In this document: in pieces, positions 1 through 12,700 of the stretch
Layout of the letters: each line of letters begins with the position of its first letter
Numbering within the stretch: position 1 is the first letter of the stretch
Assembly: GCA_013397795.1 (NCBI GenBank)
Contig: VZTJ01001650.1
Location: 456,334-520,333 of the forward strand
Direction: 5' to 3'
Origin: Orthonyx spaldingii
Lineage: Eukaryota; Chordata; Aves; Passeriformes; Orthonychidae
Length of the DNA: 64,000 nt
The notes under the pieces: generated by a model
What the model was told of the DNA's origin: nothing
Databases searched by the model: none
What the model saw: the letters and a program-made list of their open reading frames with translations, nothing else
Translations under genes and position numbers: made by a program

Positions 1-585
1 GATTGGCAGCCTTCTCCTCCGTTACATGTAGGAGGTGAAAATGACTCAGACAGGAAAATAAAAACTGGGACACCATTGTTTGGGGAATCACCACCAAAAA
101 ATCCTTTACTAAGAGGAGAAGTGATTTTCTGTAGAATTAGATGTCCTCCCAGTGGTAGCATGTTGCACTGCATGGTGCTTTTTGGAGAAAATGTAGGTAT
201 TTTTTGTAAAAAAGGGATGTCCCTCAGATGTTTCTCTTTTTGCAGAGGTCTGTTAAGCAGAGCAAGGGGTAAGTATCAGGAGATCTGGCTTTTTCTTCCT
301 CTTGCAGTTTCACCTCCAGGGGCAAGAGTTCTTGTTTGTGCTATTCTGAATTTGACCCATTAGAGACCCTTGCCATTGGTGACCACTGCTTAAAGCAGAG
401 CCAAATCATGAGAGCTCAGAGTTCTTTTTTTGTCCATGATTTATGTATTTTTTCATGTCAGCATTTGTTAAATGTATCTCAGTGCAGTTGAAAGTTACAT
501 TTATTCAAAGCAGTTGCAGTCATGCAGTGTGGATAGTTGATGGTTATGGACAGTATGAAATCCAAAATCTGTTTTATTTCTGCAG
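1..585 (+). other. ATP11B intron (3' part)
   Basis: Intronic sequence upstream of the TM7 exon, ending in the acceptor at 584-585. I find no earlier ATP11B exon here; the exon ending in the Tyr-Arg codons must lie left of the window. Confidence 0.8.
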
Positions 586-724
586 AGACATCAGTAAAAA
601 TGCCCATCTGGGGTTTAAACCATTTCTTTACTGGACCATCTTGGGCTTCTTTCATGCATTTGTTTTCTTTTATGGCTCGTATCTTCTAATGGGAGAAGAC
701 ACTTCTCTGCTGGGAAATGGCCAG
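586..724 (+). CDS. ATP11B: ATP11B exon: TM7 region
   Basis: The acceptor TTTATTTCTGCAG precedes the exon and CAG/gtaca follows it. The first base completes an Arg codon from the preceding exon, which is outside the window; 46 codons follow. The stretch KPFLYWTILGFFHAFVFF is a membrane helix (TM7). The exon ends in GEDTSLLGNGQ, the short TM7-TM8 loop. Confidence 0.95.
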
Positions 725-3700
725 GTACAATATCATAAGTGCTATTCTACCACTGTATTTTTGGTGATATTTCTTAAATGTTTTTCAGAAAATCCTCCTG
801 TGTCCAAAAAATTTTGTTTTTATGAATTACATAATTATCAAAGATTCTTTGTCAATATTTGTGTGTGCTCTTAGGAGTAACATTTCTTAGTGTGGAAATT
901 GTAAGAAGTTGTCAGAAAGCATATGTCCATGAAGAACATATCTTTCAAGATAATAGATGTATCATGGTTGTCTTAAACTTTGTTGTATCTTGTAAACTGT
1001 TTTTGTCAAAATCATATTTCGTAATGTCAGCAAATGAGAATTTATATTCGTTCATTCAAAATTCATTTTGGGTTGGACTTAATTGCAGTGTCAAGCAGTG
1101 GCTTCTCTTCAGTAACTGTTATAAAGTTAGGCTGAAAGTTGATGAAAGTCTTTGAGGTTCTCCTGAAAATATGTTATTTTAATTACTCAGAATTTTTTTA
1201 CATTTAGTGGTACAAGCTGCTTTTAAATTATGCTTTTTGTTCAATAAATGTTCTTAAGACTATAGCTTAATTAAATCATCAGATACTAATTTGACATTTT
1301 CTATTTTAAAGATGTTAAAACTCACAGGGAGAATAATTTACAAAAAAACTCTGAAGCTTGGATGAAACCATTGCAAGTCTGTTTCCTTATTGAGTTAGTT
1401 AACTCAATTTAGAACAATTAGATACTGATTTTTCCCTCGTTAGACATGGATAGTAATAGAGAAATACATTTGCTTCTCACCATGCCATTCTCAATGCTGG
1501 CATGAAGAACTTGCCACTTCTCATAGTGCCTGGCAGAGTTGCAAGTTGTGGCACAAGGGACAAAAACAGCATCCTCCTGAATTCCCAGGGTCACCTGGTG
1601 CCAGGGAGTGGGCATGAGCTCAGGAATTTTAGTCAGAAATACAGAGATGTACAGACAGTGACCAGAATAGTCCTGAGTGGCTGCAGGCACAGCTGGTGTT
1701 GGCAGCATCCCTGCAGGGGGAGGAGCAGTGAAGGGGGAGTGGTGCAGCCACCTGGAGCACCCCTTCCATCATTAGATGTTTGATAAGAATGTTAAAATAG
1801 TTGTGCTTTAGACTAAAACGTCTCTTCCAGCTGAGGTATGAGTGTGTCCTCTCTTGTCATTTGTTACAAGCCGTGGGATTTGAAATTCTTGTGACAGGCA
1901 AAGGTCCTTCGGGACTCTTGTAATGAGGTAATTTTAGATTATGAATCAGTGTGTGGTGCATCCATCTTCAGTTGTCAAAGCACCTCACTTCAGAATTGCT
2001 TCGTAAATGTCTACGGGGCTGGAAGAGACTTCTTTCCTTGTGTTTAGTAACAACTGCTTGTTTTGGGGAATTTGAAGGTGCCCTTTGGATTCTCATGTGA
2101 TATGACTTCACATAAATTCTAAGACTTTTTTGAGTTTTAGTTCCTCTTCTCTGTGTTTGCTAAAAGTTGGTGATTGGAACTGGTAGAACTGTGTTGCAGT
2201 GAAATATCTGCATTGCGTAAAGTTTCTTGCAAATTTAATGTGTGCCTGGAAAAGCCAAAATTAAGGGCAAGGCAATTTTGTGCACTGCTGAAGTGCTTTC
2301 TTAATAATCCCTCAAGAAGTGATGCCCTGTGCAGATCTGTGATCAGGGTAGTGTTAGTGCAAGGCCTCACGTTTCCACTCCAAGTTCTCCATTCGGAGCA
2401 CAGCAGAATAGAAGAGGCTGTAAACGATTTGTTAATGCTGGTGCTTTGTTAGGCTTGCCTCAACACGTGCAACTACTTGATCTTTTAGTTCTTTTTTCTC
2501 CCCCCTTTTTCATGCTGTGCATGTCGTCAGATATTGAAACCTAACAGGCAAATGGTAAGAGTTTAGAAGAGGAGGAGATACAAAATATTGTATCTGTTAC
2601 TTCATAGGATTAAAGGCTGCAGCATCCGCAGTGTAAATGTGTTCAAAAATAAAATGGTGGCAAGAACCTGTTCGTGTTTTGCATTCTAACTCTGTGACCA
2701 TGGAGAGCAGTGTTAGCAAAGACACTTTCTTTCACAGGTCACTCAGGAGAAGAAGTTTAATTTTACTTTTAAGATGAATATTGCAGCAGTTAACAACAAG
2801 CACGTTACTTGTTAACCATTACTGTTGGTGGGACAAGTAAATCCAAGGCTTCAAGAAGACATGTTACAACAAAGGTCTTTAAAATTATCAGTAAATCCAG
2901 ACACACGGCTGCCTCAGTTTTGTACCTTGTGTATAGATGAGAGAAGCAGTTGTGAGATCTGCCCTCAGGCTGTTGGGATGTTTTTGTCAGAGCTCTGTAA
3001 CAAGAACTACAACACTGTGTGAATCCCAGTTCCGTGCCCCAGTGCCGTCCTGACACATCGGCTCCAGGATGACCCTGATTGCCTGTCTGCATGTGGTACC
3101 TCCCTCCTTGCTTGCTTAGTCTGCTCCCAGTAAATACAGAGTTGGGGATTTGGTCGTTGTTCAGTTTGTCAGTGACAAGAGCAGCTGTGAAACAGCAACA
3201 TCTTCCCTGTGATCCCCCAGCCAGTTCCAGGCTGGACCTGGTGTAGAATGGCAGCTCTGAGTAGCATGTGTGTAGATAGATACAACCTCAGCATCCCTGC
3301 TTGGTTGTCAGAGCTGAGATTTTATTGTTGTAGACCTTGTTCAGAGTTTTGGTAGTTTAATTTATGTGCACAAGAGAATACAAAAGTGACAGATTTCAGT
3401 GTTTCAGAATTGAAGCTTAATTTTCTGTTTATTAGCCTTGAAACAAAGTGTCTTTTCCTTAGAATTTTCTTTGTAAAATACAGTGGCACCATTATTTTTG
3501 AATTGTAAAATTGTGCTTGGGGTTAAAAGTGAACCTTCAGTTGATGCTGCATGTCTAAAATTATCTGGAAGTGTTTAAACTCAAAAGTGTTTTGCACTTA
3601 AAGTGAATACCTCCCACCCAATATTTCCTTTCTATTGGACGCTTATAATTAATTGATCAAAGTGGTATCTTTATTTTCCTATCATTTCATGTTACTGTTT

Positions 3701-6700
3701 TGGCCTTCTTTTCGTATTTCATGTAGCCTTTGTGGTGATTTGTTTTGAACCAAGAAGAAAGATGACTTGTGGGTTGTTAATTTTGCTCTTATCATAAGCT
3801 GTAGTTTTTCTAGTAGTTTGTGTTGTATCCTCCTTGCTTTTTTCATGATGATTACTTGTCACAAGCTTATGTCCACAGTCTTATTTCTTTAGTGTAGCTG
3901 ACTTGAGAAGAATCTTACTGTGAATGCTCTTAACTGATACTTTTTTTCTTCCATGATTTTTGCCTTGCCGTTTTCTCAGATGTTTGGGAACTGGACATTT
4001 GGTACTTTGGTCTTCACCGTTATGGTTATAACTGTTACGATGAAGGTATGATCTTACACTGACTGCTCTCTGTGTTTGGATGTATAGGCAAATATGTAAT
4101 AAAGCAGGAATTTAAAATTGATTCCAAAGTTCCTGTTTCTTGAGGATGCCAGATAAGTGACTTTTATGTTTAGTTTCAACAGTGGCTGAAATTTTTCTTT
4201 AGTTTTTTTGTGTGTTACAAAAATGTTAGGTGTTTGGGTTGGAAGTTCATAAGTGTGTTCTGACAGTATTTACTCATTTATCATTTTCTGTGAAATGGGT
4301 GGAAAACAGAAGCTCACTGAAGTTATCTCTGTTTTAGATGGCACTAGAAACTCACTTCTGGACATGGATAAACCATTTTGTTACTTGGGGATCCATTGTA
4401 TTTTATTTCATATTCTCCTTGTTTTATGGGGGAATTATCTGGTAAGTGATTCTTTTTTCCCCCTTCTTATTACATGTAAGATTGATGAAGCTGTGAAAAA
4501 AACTTGAAATATTATGTTTTACCATCTTGCTCTGAATTTTGTGACAGGTTTGTGAAAAAAAAGTTCTAAACCTAAAGTGGCCACTTCCTTTTGGTGATTC
4601 TTTTAAAAATGTAAGCAGTGCTGCTACACTGTCCTGTGCTCAAGGACACACAGTACCTGTCTCTGACAGCCTGTAGCTATAAAGTCACTTTTAAGAAGTA
4701 AATAGGTTCCCAAAGATGCTATGTAATAGGTAAATATTTACAACAGAAATAAAGATGCTGGGGTTTGAATCAGTAAAGTGAAGTATTGTTGCTTGTAGTT
4801 TGGAGTCTGGAGGGATAGGATGGTGATTGATTCTCTGTAACACAGTTTAAAGCTGAATCAGAACCTTTTTCTCCCAAGTTCAGTACCCTGTGCCCCTGGA
4901 GTTTATTTGCAGGTCAGGTCCAACAGGTTGCTGGACTTTACGTGGACATGGTGCAGTTGTGACTCTGCATCCTGAGTCTCACTGCCTGATGTAAAATAAG
5001 GTACACTTGAGACAGCCTGTGCTGTGCTTTTGTTTCTAGAAGTTCTTTATAGTAATTGCCACTTCTTTTAACTTTTCAGGCCATTTTTACATACCCAGGA
5101 CATGTACTTTGTATTTGTTCAACTGTTGTCAAGTGGTTCTGCTTGGTTTGCCATAATCCTCATAGTAGTTGCTTGTTTGTTTATTGATGTTGTGAAGAAA
5201 GTGCTGTACAGACATCTGCAACCAACAAGTACTGAAAAAGCTCAGGTAATGTTATGCTTTTGTATCCAACTTGACCAATAGTTGCCCTCTTACATTGCTG
5301 TCATGTTGAATGCAGAGAAGTGTTCTCTTTTCAAAATACACTTATTAATTTAAAATTACAAAAGTGAGGACACCATTTTACAAGGCAGTAATGTTTATGT
5401 TTAAGTAATGGATAATAACAGGAATAGAATTATTTACTGAGGGGTCACTCAGTCTTTTATATCTCAGATGAGAGGATCATACTGTGCATTTTCATATTGC
5501 TTTATAGATGGCAACTTATTTTTGTCTAGATATTAGAATCTACAGCTGTGATTGGCACTGAATGGTTCTTTAAATGTGATGGAAACAATTTTAAAAATTA
5601 CTTTAGTAGGACTTGTTTTAATAGGTATTTCTTGAAACTCTTGTCATATCATATGCTAAGCCTTTCATTGTTGATTCTGTAATGGAAGCTAATTACCCAT
5701 GTGGCAGTTTCACAGATTCATAGACAAGGTCTAAAGTTATGCTGTGGTAATAGAATCTCCCTTTTGCCTGACACAGGCTACAAAAAAATCCTTTAAATCA
5801 TTCTGGTGAGATTAGGCTGTCTTTTAGGTAAATATCTCATTTCTGTTTGAGTGTTTTCTTCTTTTTAGAGACAGTAATGGAGAAATCATCATGACCCATT
5901 GTTTTAATAGTGACTGTCTCTCTGGTTTCAGTTTTCAGTATTTTATCTTTTTATACTTTTTCTGCTAAACTGAAAAGCTTTCTATTATGGATTTTTTGTT
6001 TCATTCACAGTTAGGTTTGTGATAAAGTTAATTTTAGCACTAACAGGTAGATTGGACTTGCATCTTATGTCAAAAAGGTCGTTTTAGAATCTTTTCATCA
6101 TTCTTGTGTTTCTCCTGGAATTTTCACCATTCCTCAACCTCATCTTGAATTTTGGATTTCACCAGTGGACACAATATTCCAGCACAGCAGACATCAGTGC
6201 CAAGTATGGAAATAATGAGTCCCCCAGCTGTACTCAGAGTACAGAATAATATACATCAATAACCTGTTGTCTTCTGCATCTTCTACACATCTCCAGGTGG
6301 TGATCTTGGTTTCTTTCAGGTCGTTGATGAGAGGTCAATTAGCATAGGGCCAAAAATAGTGAAAGTGAATGAAGAACCCAGCTGACAGAGATATCCCATG
6401 CACAGTTGTGGTCTGAAACCTGTTAGCAACTTTCTGTCCATTTGTGTGCCAGATTGATTTTTTTTTTTTTTTTTTTTTNNNNNNNNNNNNNNNNNNNTTT
6501 TTTTTTTTTGTGGTGTCCTGATTGCTTAATGCAGATGGCACTGAGCTCTGTGCCACACAGAACTCCTGACTGCAGTACATCAGTGCTGTTATCTTTAGCA
6601 TCTCACCTTGTAATTACTTTGATGTAAGTGCACATTGATTTACTTAAATTATATTACCCTTCTAATTTGTGTGTTAAAAAAAAAAAATCCATGTTAGACA

Positions 6701-9700
6701 TTCTCTTAATTTGCCTAGGATCAACATCATGCTGACAAGCCTACTGCTAGCCAAAATACCCCATTGCTCCCTTTTCAAAACTGGAATATTGGCTGCTTTT
6801 TCCTGTCTTGGAATTTCGTAGCTAAAAACCAAGGTAAATAACCACTGGCTTTCAGAAGACTGTTCAGCTAGACCTGATAAGACTCTGGATTGCACTTTAT
6901 TGAACTTCTTGGATTAAAGAATCTATAGGTAGTTATACTTACCTATCTCTTTTCCCCCTTCAAAAACTAGTGGCAACATTTATCAAACACTCCCTTTCCT
7001 TCCTTGCTGTACATCAGCTGTTGCTGTCTGGCAGTGTATTATTGGTGTGGTTCTTGAGGATTTTCATGTTCTTGAAGTGCTTGAATTAAAATCCAAAAAG
7101 CCACAAGGTTTTTCCTGCCTTTATCCTGCTGCATTCTTTTGCTTTAGGAGTCCTTTCTAAAGAATTTTTGGGTTCAGTTTGCTTGCATTACAGTTGTGCT
7201 GTCAAGGACACAGTAGGACTTTTTATTTTTAAGAAGAAATCTTGATGAATGTCAAACACCTTTCCTGTGGCTGTAGCTTGGTTCCTGGCCATGGGGATTT
7301 TGCTTTGTGCATCTCTATTGTCATCTTTTCTTCTTTTTCCTTATTTGCTTTCTATTTGCATTTGAGAGAGTCAGCACTGGGGTCTCTGTTTACCAAAATA
7401 CTGTCTTTTTTCTGAAAATTCTTGATTCCTGATGCTGCAAAGTCAAGGTATCTGAAATGGGATTTTACCAGAAGTTCTTCAGCAGTCATCCAGTGGTTTT
7501 TCTTTGATAGTGAAATGACAGTTTAAAATGTATTTGCAGGAAGAAGGCACTTCTTTGTTCCTTTCTTGAGCTTTAATCTGTTGAGATTTTCCCACTCCTA
7601 CTTTTAATGGGACAATCAGCTCTGCTGGATTTCACTGACTGTTCTTGCAGTGACAAAGTAGATGTAACTGAAGAGGAGTTACAGCATTTGTTGTCAAGAA
7701 GTGACAGAATGATTCTTTTATGATCATACCTCATAATTTGTGTTTAAAATTCCTAGTAAATATTTTTCTTTCAGTTACCAAGCAGAGGAAGAGACTCACT
7801 TTCAGATAGAAAGGGTTTGGAGAATGTCTTTGCCCTAAATGCTAAGGGTAATGACTGATGCTAATGAATTCTGTGGAAGTCATTGAAGGAATAAATATGG
7901 AACTTTGTATATTGTCCTTTTAAATTATTGTTTATAATGTAGGTGCACCCTCTGTAAAACTGAATATATTTAATTATTCATTTTTAATTGTAGGACTACA
8001 TTAGTATATTTTCATATTGGGGGAAAGAAAAAGTTTGGCTTACTGTGTTTTTATCATGGCAAGATAAATTGTTACATGACCTAGTTCCTTGTTTTTAAAT
8101 TGCAGCTATTTAGGTTATTTGTTTCTGTCTGCCATCATTTAAATTCTAAACTGTTCCCAGGAGCAGTGAGCAGAATACAGGTTTTTCAGCTGAAGATGCT
8201 TGCCCCTATTGTTTTAATTTTTCAGAAATTTGTTGTGTGTGACTTAGCTGACAGTGCTCTGAATTCACTGTATCTGTAGGAATCTGCCTTACCTTGTTTT
8301 TATATCTTCTTGTTAACATAAGGTGATAGCATCAAGAGTGAGTTTGCCTCTGATCTCTTAGATGTTACATGTAGCTAAATTAGTCATGAGAGAGCAGAGA
8401 AATTTAACTGATATTAGAGAGAAATTTGATAGGCTTTTAAACGTAAATATTGTTCTGTCACAGCAACTTAAATCTCAGTTGTTCATTTTGGGAAACTAAA
8501 AATTTAAAAATTGACAGGCAAGCATGAGTGGATTTTACAGAGGATGAGCTTGTTTAACTTTATGTTCCTTAATGCACTTAAGGTGAATGTGTGTTACTTT
8601 ATTTAATTCTAGTTTTACTGTGTTCCAAGGGTTTTTTGCTGACCTAAAGAAAAGCCATCTTATGTTTGACTGAGGTCAGTTGCCCTGAAGTAGCTTGTGG
8701 ACAATTTCTCAATATAGGTCTGTTATAGAATCATACAGGAGGAATTAGTAAGGTAAATATGAATCAAAATATAAATCTTTGGGTAAAGACAAATCACAGC
8801 ACTATTGAGGGGAGAAAGCAATACAGAATAAAGGTGTCTGGTAAAGCACAGATATAAAAGTGTTTAGGCCTTTTCTCTCAGTATGAAAGCAAAGGTACTT
8901 TAAGAATGGTCCTGCCAAGCAGTGACTGGCTGTGATGATCCCAGGAGCTGTCTTGAAGGTACCAGGCTTGTGTTCTGTATATGATGTGTATTCCACTTAA
9001 ATAACAATGTGTTGTCCTGTGTCTTTCTCTTAGAAGGTTACTGCTGCTACTTACTGACATGTATGTTCCATCCCTTCTCTGTCCAATTGTAGATGTACTC
9101 CAACAGAGTTGCTTTAAGTGACGAGTTCATCGCACTGCAGCCATTGTCCAGGGCAAGGAATCAGCTGAGCAAAATTAGGTAGAGTAGGAGGGACAGTTCC
9201 TCATCAACTCTTATGCATGCTCAAGGTGAACTAACCAGTGCTGAGCGAGATGGGAAGAGGCATGAATATATATTAGTGGGGTGAGAGGGCAATACCTGTA
9301 GTGCAGAAACATTCAGTTTGGTGATTTCTTGGCTTTGCTCTGTGTTTCCAAGCCAAATGCTTCTCCTAAGTAGCATGTGTTGGACGTGCTTTTTTTTTTT
9401 AATTTTTAAATAGGAAAAACATCCCTAGCATGATGCTCAACTTTCAGAACAAAGATCAGCTGTTCTTGCATCCATTTTTAAATAATTGTAGTTTCTAGCA
9501 TGGTTATAATGCTTTTAGTTTCTTTATGATAAGAGTTAACAGTGCTTTTTGCATGCTGGATAATTTCAGCTTCATAAGGCTGTGACAGGAAGATCCATGT
9601 TCTTCAGGCAGCAATTTCTTGCAAGTTATTTGCCCATTTTAATTTGCTTTCAGTTGTGTCAAAAGAGCAGAAAATGTTTGGAGCTTGGGTGCGTCCATAC

Positions 9701-12700
9701 CCTTGTGCAGCTGAGGCTTTTTGTGTCTGTTTTGTGCAGCTATAAAGTGAGTGTTGTTTGTTTTCAATGTCTATAAATACATATTCCTAAAGACATTTGG
9801 CTACAAAGTCCCAGAAATTTGATCAAAGCATACATGTGTCTGCGTAGGTAAAACATGATTCTGCAACTCTTCAAATGCACCGAGTTCAGCACATTAAATG
9901 CTGTCAAATGCTGATTCTCTTTCATAAAACTTAAACATTCATATGCATCAGCAATGTCTCAATCTGTTCAATCCCACCAGTATCTCCTTCTACATCCTAC
10001 AGCAAAAATTAATGCAAAGATCTGATTCCTTTTAAATATTTTTCAAGGTGACTTTGTTGTTAAAAATGTGCAAATAAGTGCCTAGGGGAACCAACTAACC
10101 TACATTTTAAGGACTTAATTGCTGCTTGTTTACCAAAAGAGAAAAATTTTGTATTTCCTCTGAGAGTGCACTACACCTTTACAAGGCAAAACTTGAAATG
10201 GCCATTGTGTTGTGGTATTAGTGACCCCACTGTGAAACGTAACACCTTGGATTTCCAAATACCCAGGGGGATGGTGGTGGGCTGGTTTTATTTTGTTTTG
10301 AATCCAGCACTTCGTAGCTTTAAAACAAGCAAAGTACAATATACCTTTTGAAAGGTGTTAAACTCAGCAACATATTGGGGAGGTTCCTCTGCAAAAGCCT
10401 TCACAAGTTAGCTTTTCAAATTCTTGGCATATCAGATATCTTGGTTTGTCAAGGTACCTTTTAAGAACTTTGGATAAATGTATGTAAGTCTCTATTTTCT
10501 CAATGAATTATTAAAGTGAATTGCATCACACATCATATCTGTGCCAAAGTTTTTAAAAGAAGATGCTGTTGAAATTTCAAAAACGAAACACATTTTGATG
10601 GTTATGCAGCTGGATAGTCAAAGGAGAATAAAACTGTCTAGGAATGCAGCACTGTAGCCATTAAAATGCAAAAACAAGGAGAATCCTTGCAGTCTTTTGT
10701 GAGGCAATCTTTTTGTGAGCCAATTTTCTTCATATTAAACTTAGGGAAGGGTTGAAAAAAAGGGGAAATCTGTTTTGTCCATGAGTAACAAATGGTTATG
10801 CAAATCCAATTCTCTTGCAAGTCAGAATTTTTGCACTTGAGTATCTGATAGTACCTGAAGTACCAGCACTGGGTGCTTTCCAATAAGCAGTTGAGCTTGT
10901 AAAGCTGCCACAAGAAGCAAACAAGGATTTGGATTTCTCTAGTTCTTTATTCTGTCTTTGGACAAAGTTCAGAAGTTACCCTGTGGATCCTTGCCTAAAA
11001 CAGTGAAAAGGAAAATCAGTTGATAGACAGAAACTACTCACTTCACTGTACTAAATAAAATCTAATTTGGAGTGAAGAGCATGGGTTGATTTCCGTGGTT
11101 TTCCCAAAGCAATAGGGCAAAGAAGGCAAGGGAAACTGTAGGAGCATGAAACAAAACAGCTGCCTGGTGAATATGTGGCTGTAAACAGCTGATCTGTCAC
11201 ACCTCATTTGTACATGCCCACCCAGGGATTGCATCCTTTGTGACTGCAGAACGCATGGGGGTTGATGAACGGAGTTTGGCAGGTTTTTGTTGTTTGTAAA
11301 TATGTATTAAAAGTCTCAAAAGGAGCATAACTCCAGGTTAAACTGAGTTATGCCTTGTTCTGCCAACAGGCTTACTGTTCTCTTGAGATCAAAAGGAGAC
11401 TGGCTTTATGAATGTGAATTAAAAGAGAAGTGTGATGTTATAACAAGTTTTTATTTCTGTAGGCTTCACAGTGTGCAAAAAATGTTCAAGTTTATACAGA
11501 GTACATTGGTGATGTACAGTTAAGGTCTTTGAGGGGGGATCTTCTAAGTGTCCAGGTGGTTCCTGTAAGTCAGAATTGCAGTCCTGTGTGTGCCTGTTAG
11601 AAGTCTTGCCTCTGAACTTTACTGTCCCTTTTGGAATGTGGGATGAAGAGGAAATGAGGCAGCACAGGCCAGGTGCAGGTGTTGTGCTTAGCTGGTCTCT
11701 GGCTGAGCACTGCTTTCCTCCATAGCTGTCTCTCCTGTTCTTGGAATGTGTGAAATATGTATCTTAGGGCACTGACTGCCTCCCATTGTATCTCGTTGCG
11801 TGTTTTTATCTGTGAAGAAGGTGTTCTCTGTGCATGTGTGTCTACACGTCCTGTGCTTTGTAAGAACTGTCAGAAATCATAAAACACATGTGAGAAGTGT
11901 TGCTTGGACAGATGTTTTAATTCTACTTACTGATGAGATTAACTGTGTTTACAGAGTTTCTGCCTTGCGACAGTGTGTTATGAACTGTACACAAAACTGG
12001 GGAAATGCAAGACACCAGAAGGGGTTTTGTTTACAGAGAAGGCTGTCAGTGCACAGTGTTGTATCCGGGGCTCTGGAGCATTTACCTTGGCACAGCCAAA
12101 CCCTGTTCTTTCGCCCTCTCCAGCCCCATGAGTCTGTTGTTGTCTGGTTTTCCCTCCCTCTCAGTCCAGACCTGCTCTTTAGCTGTCTCCAGAACTCCAG
12201 GCCCTGGCTTTATGGCCTTCATTACTTGTATTTTTAGCTCCTGTTCCATAGGATTCCCCCCTGTAGCTTTCAGGTCTGACCTAGCCCAGCTGTGTTGAGT
12301 CGAGAGCAGAGAGGTCCCTGTTCCTTTTTCAGCCTATGTTTTCTGTAAGGAACATGCAGTTTTTGAGAAAACTGTCCAAGTGGAAGCACAAATTCACACT
12401 AGTGAGGTGTACTAGAACACCCTGATGTGCTGCACTTTGATCAAGGGTAATCTCTTCCTTTGCAGGCCTGTTCATTGTGTTAGCATAGCTTGGTGCTGAT
12501 CTGTTGGCTAATCCACAGAATCTATCACAGGAAGATGAGGAAATGAGGGAAGAATGCACCATTTTGGATTTGTCTTCAGTCACAAAAGTGCACATACTAC
12601 TGAACTGAAGATACTTTTGTCTAATGACTTGGAAATAATGAAATAATTTGGCATTTGTAGGTTCATTTGATACAAAGAGTGGAAAAAGAAGAGTGAAGTT

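Noticed and set aside
9179..9184. Donor gtagag at the end of the candidate exon 9093
   Set aside because: Splicing from it to 16605 would put the conserved tail out of frame, and splicing to 13362 gives an unconvincing peptide, so a cassette exon is unlikely.
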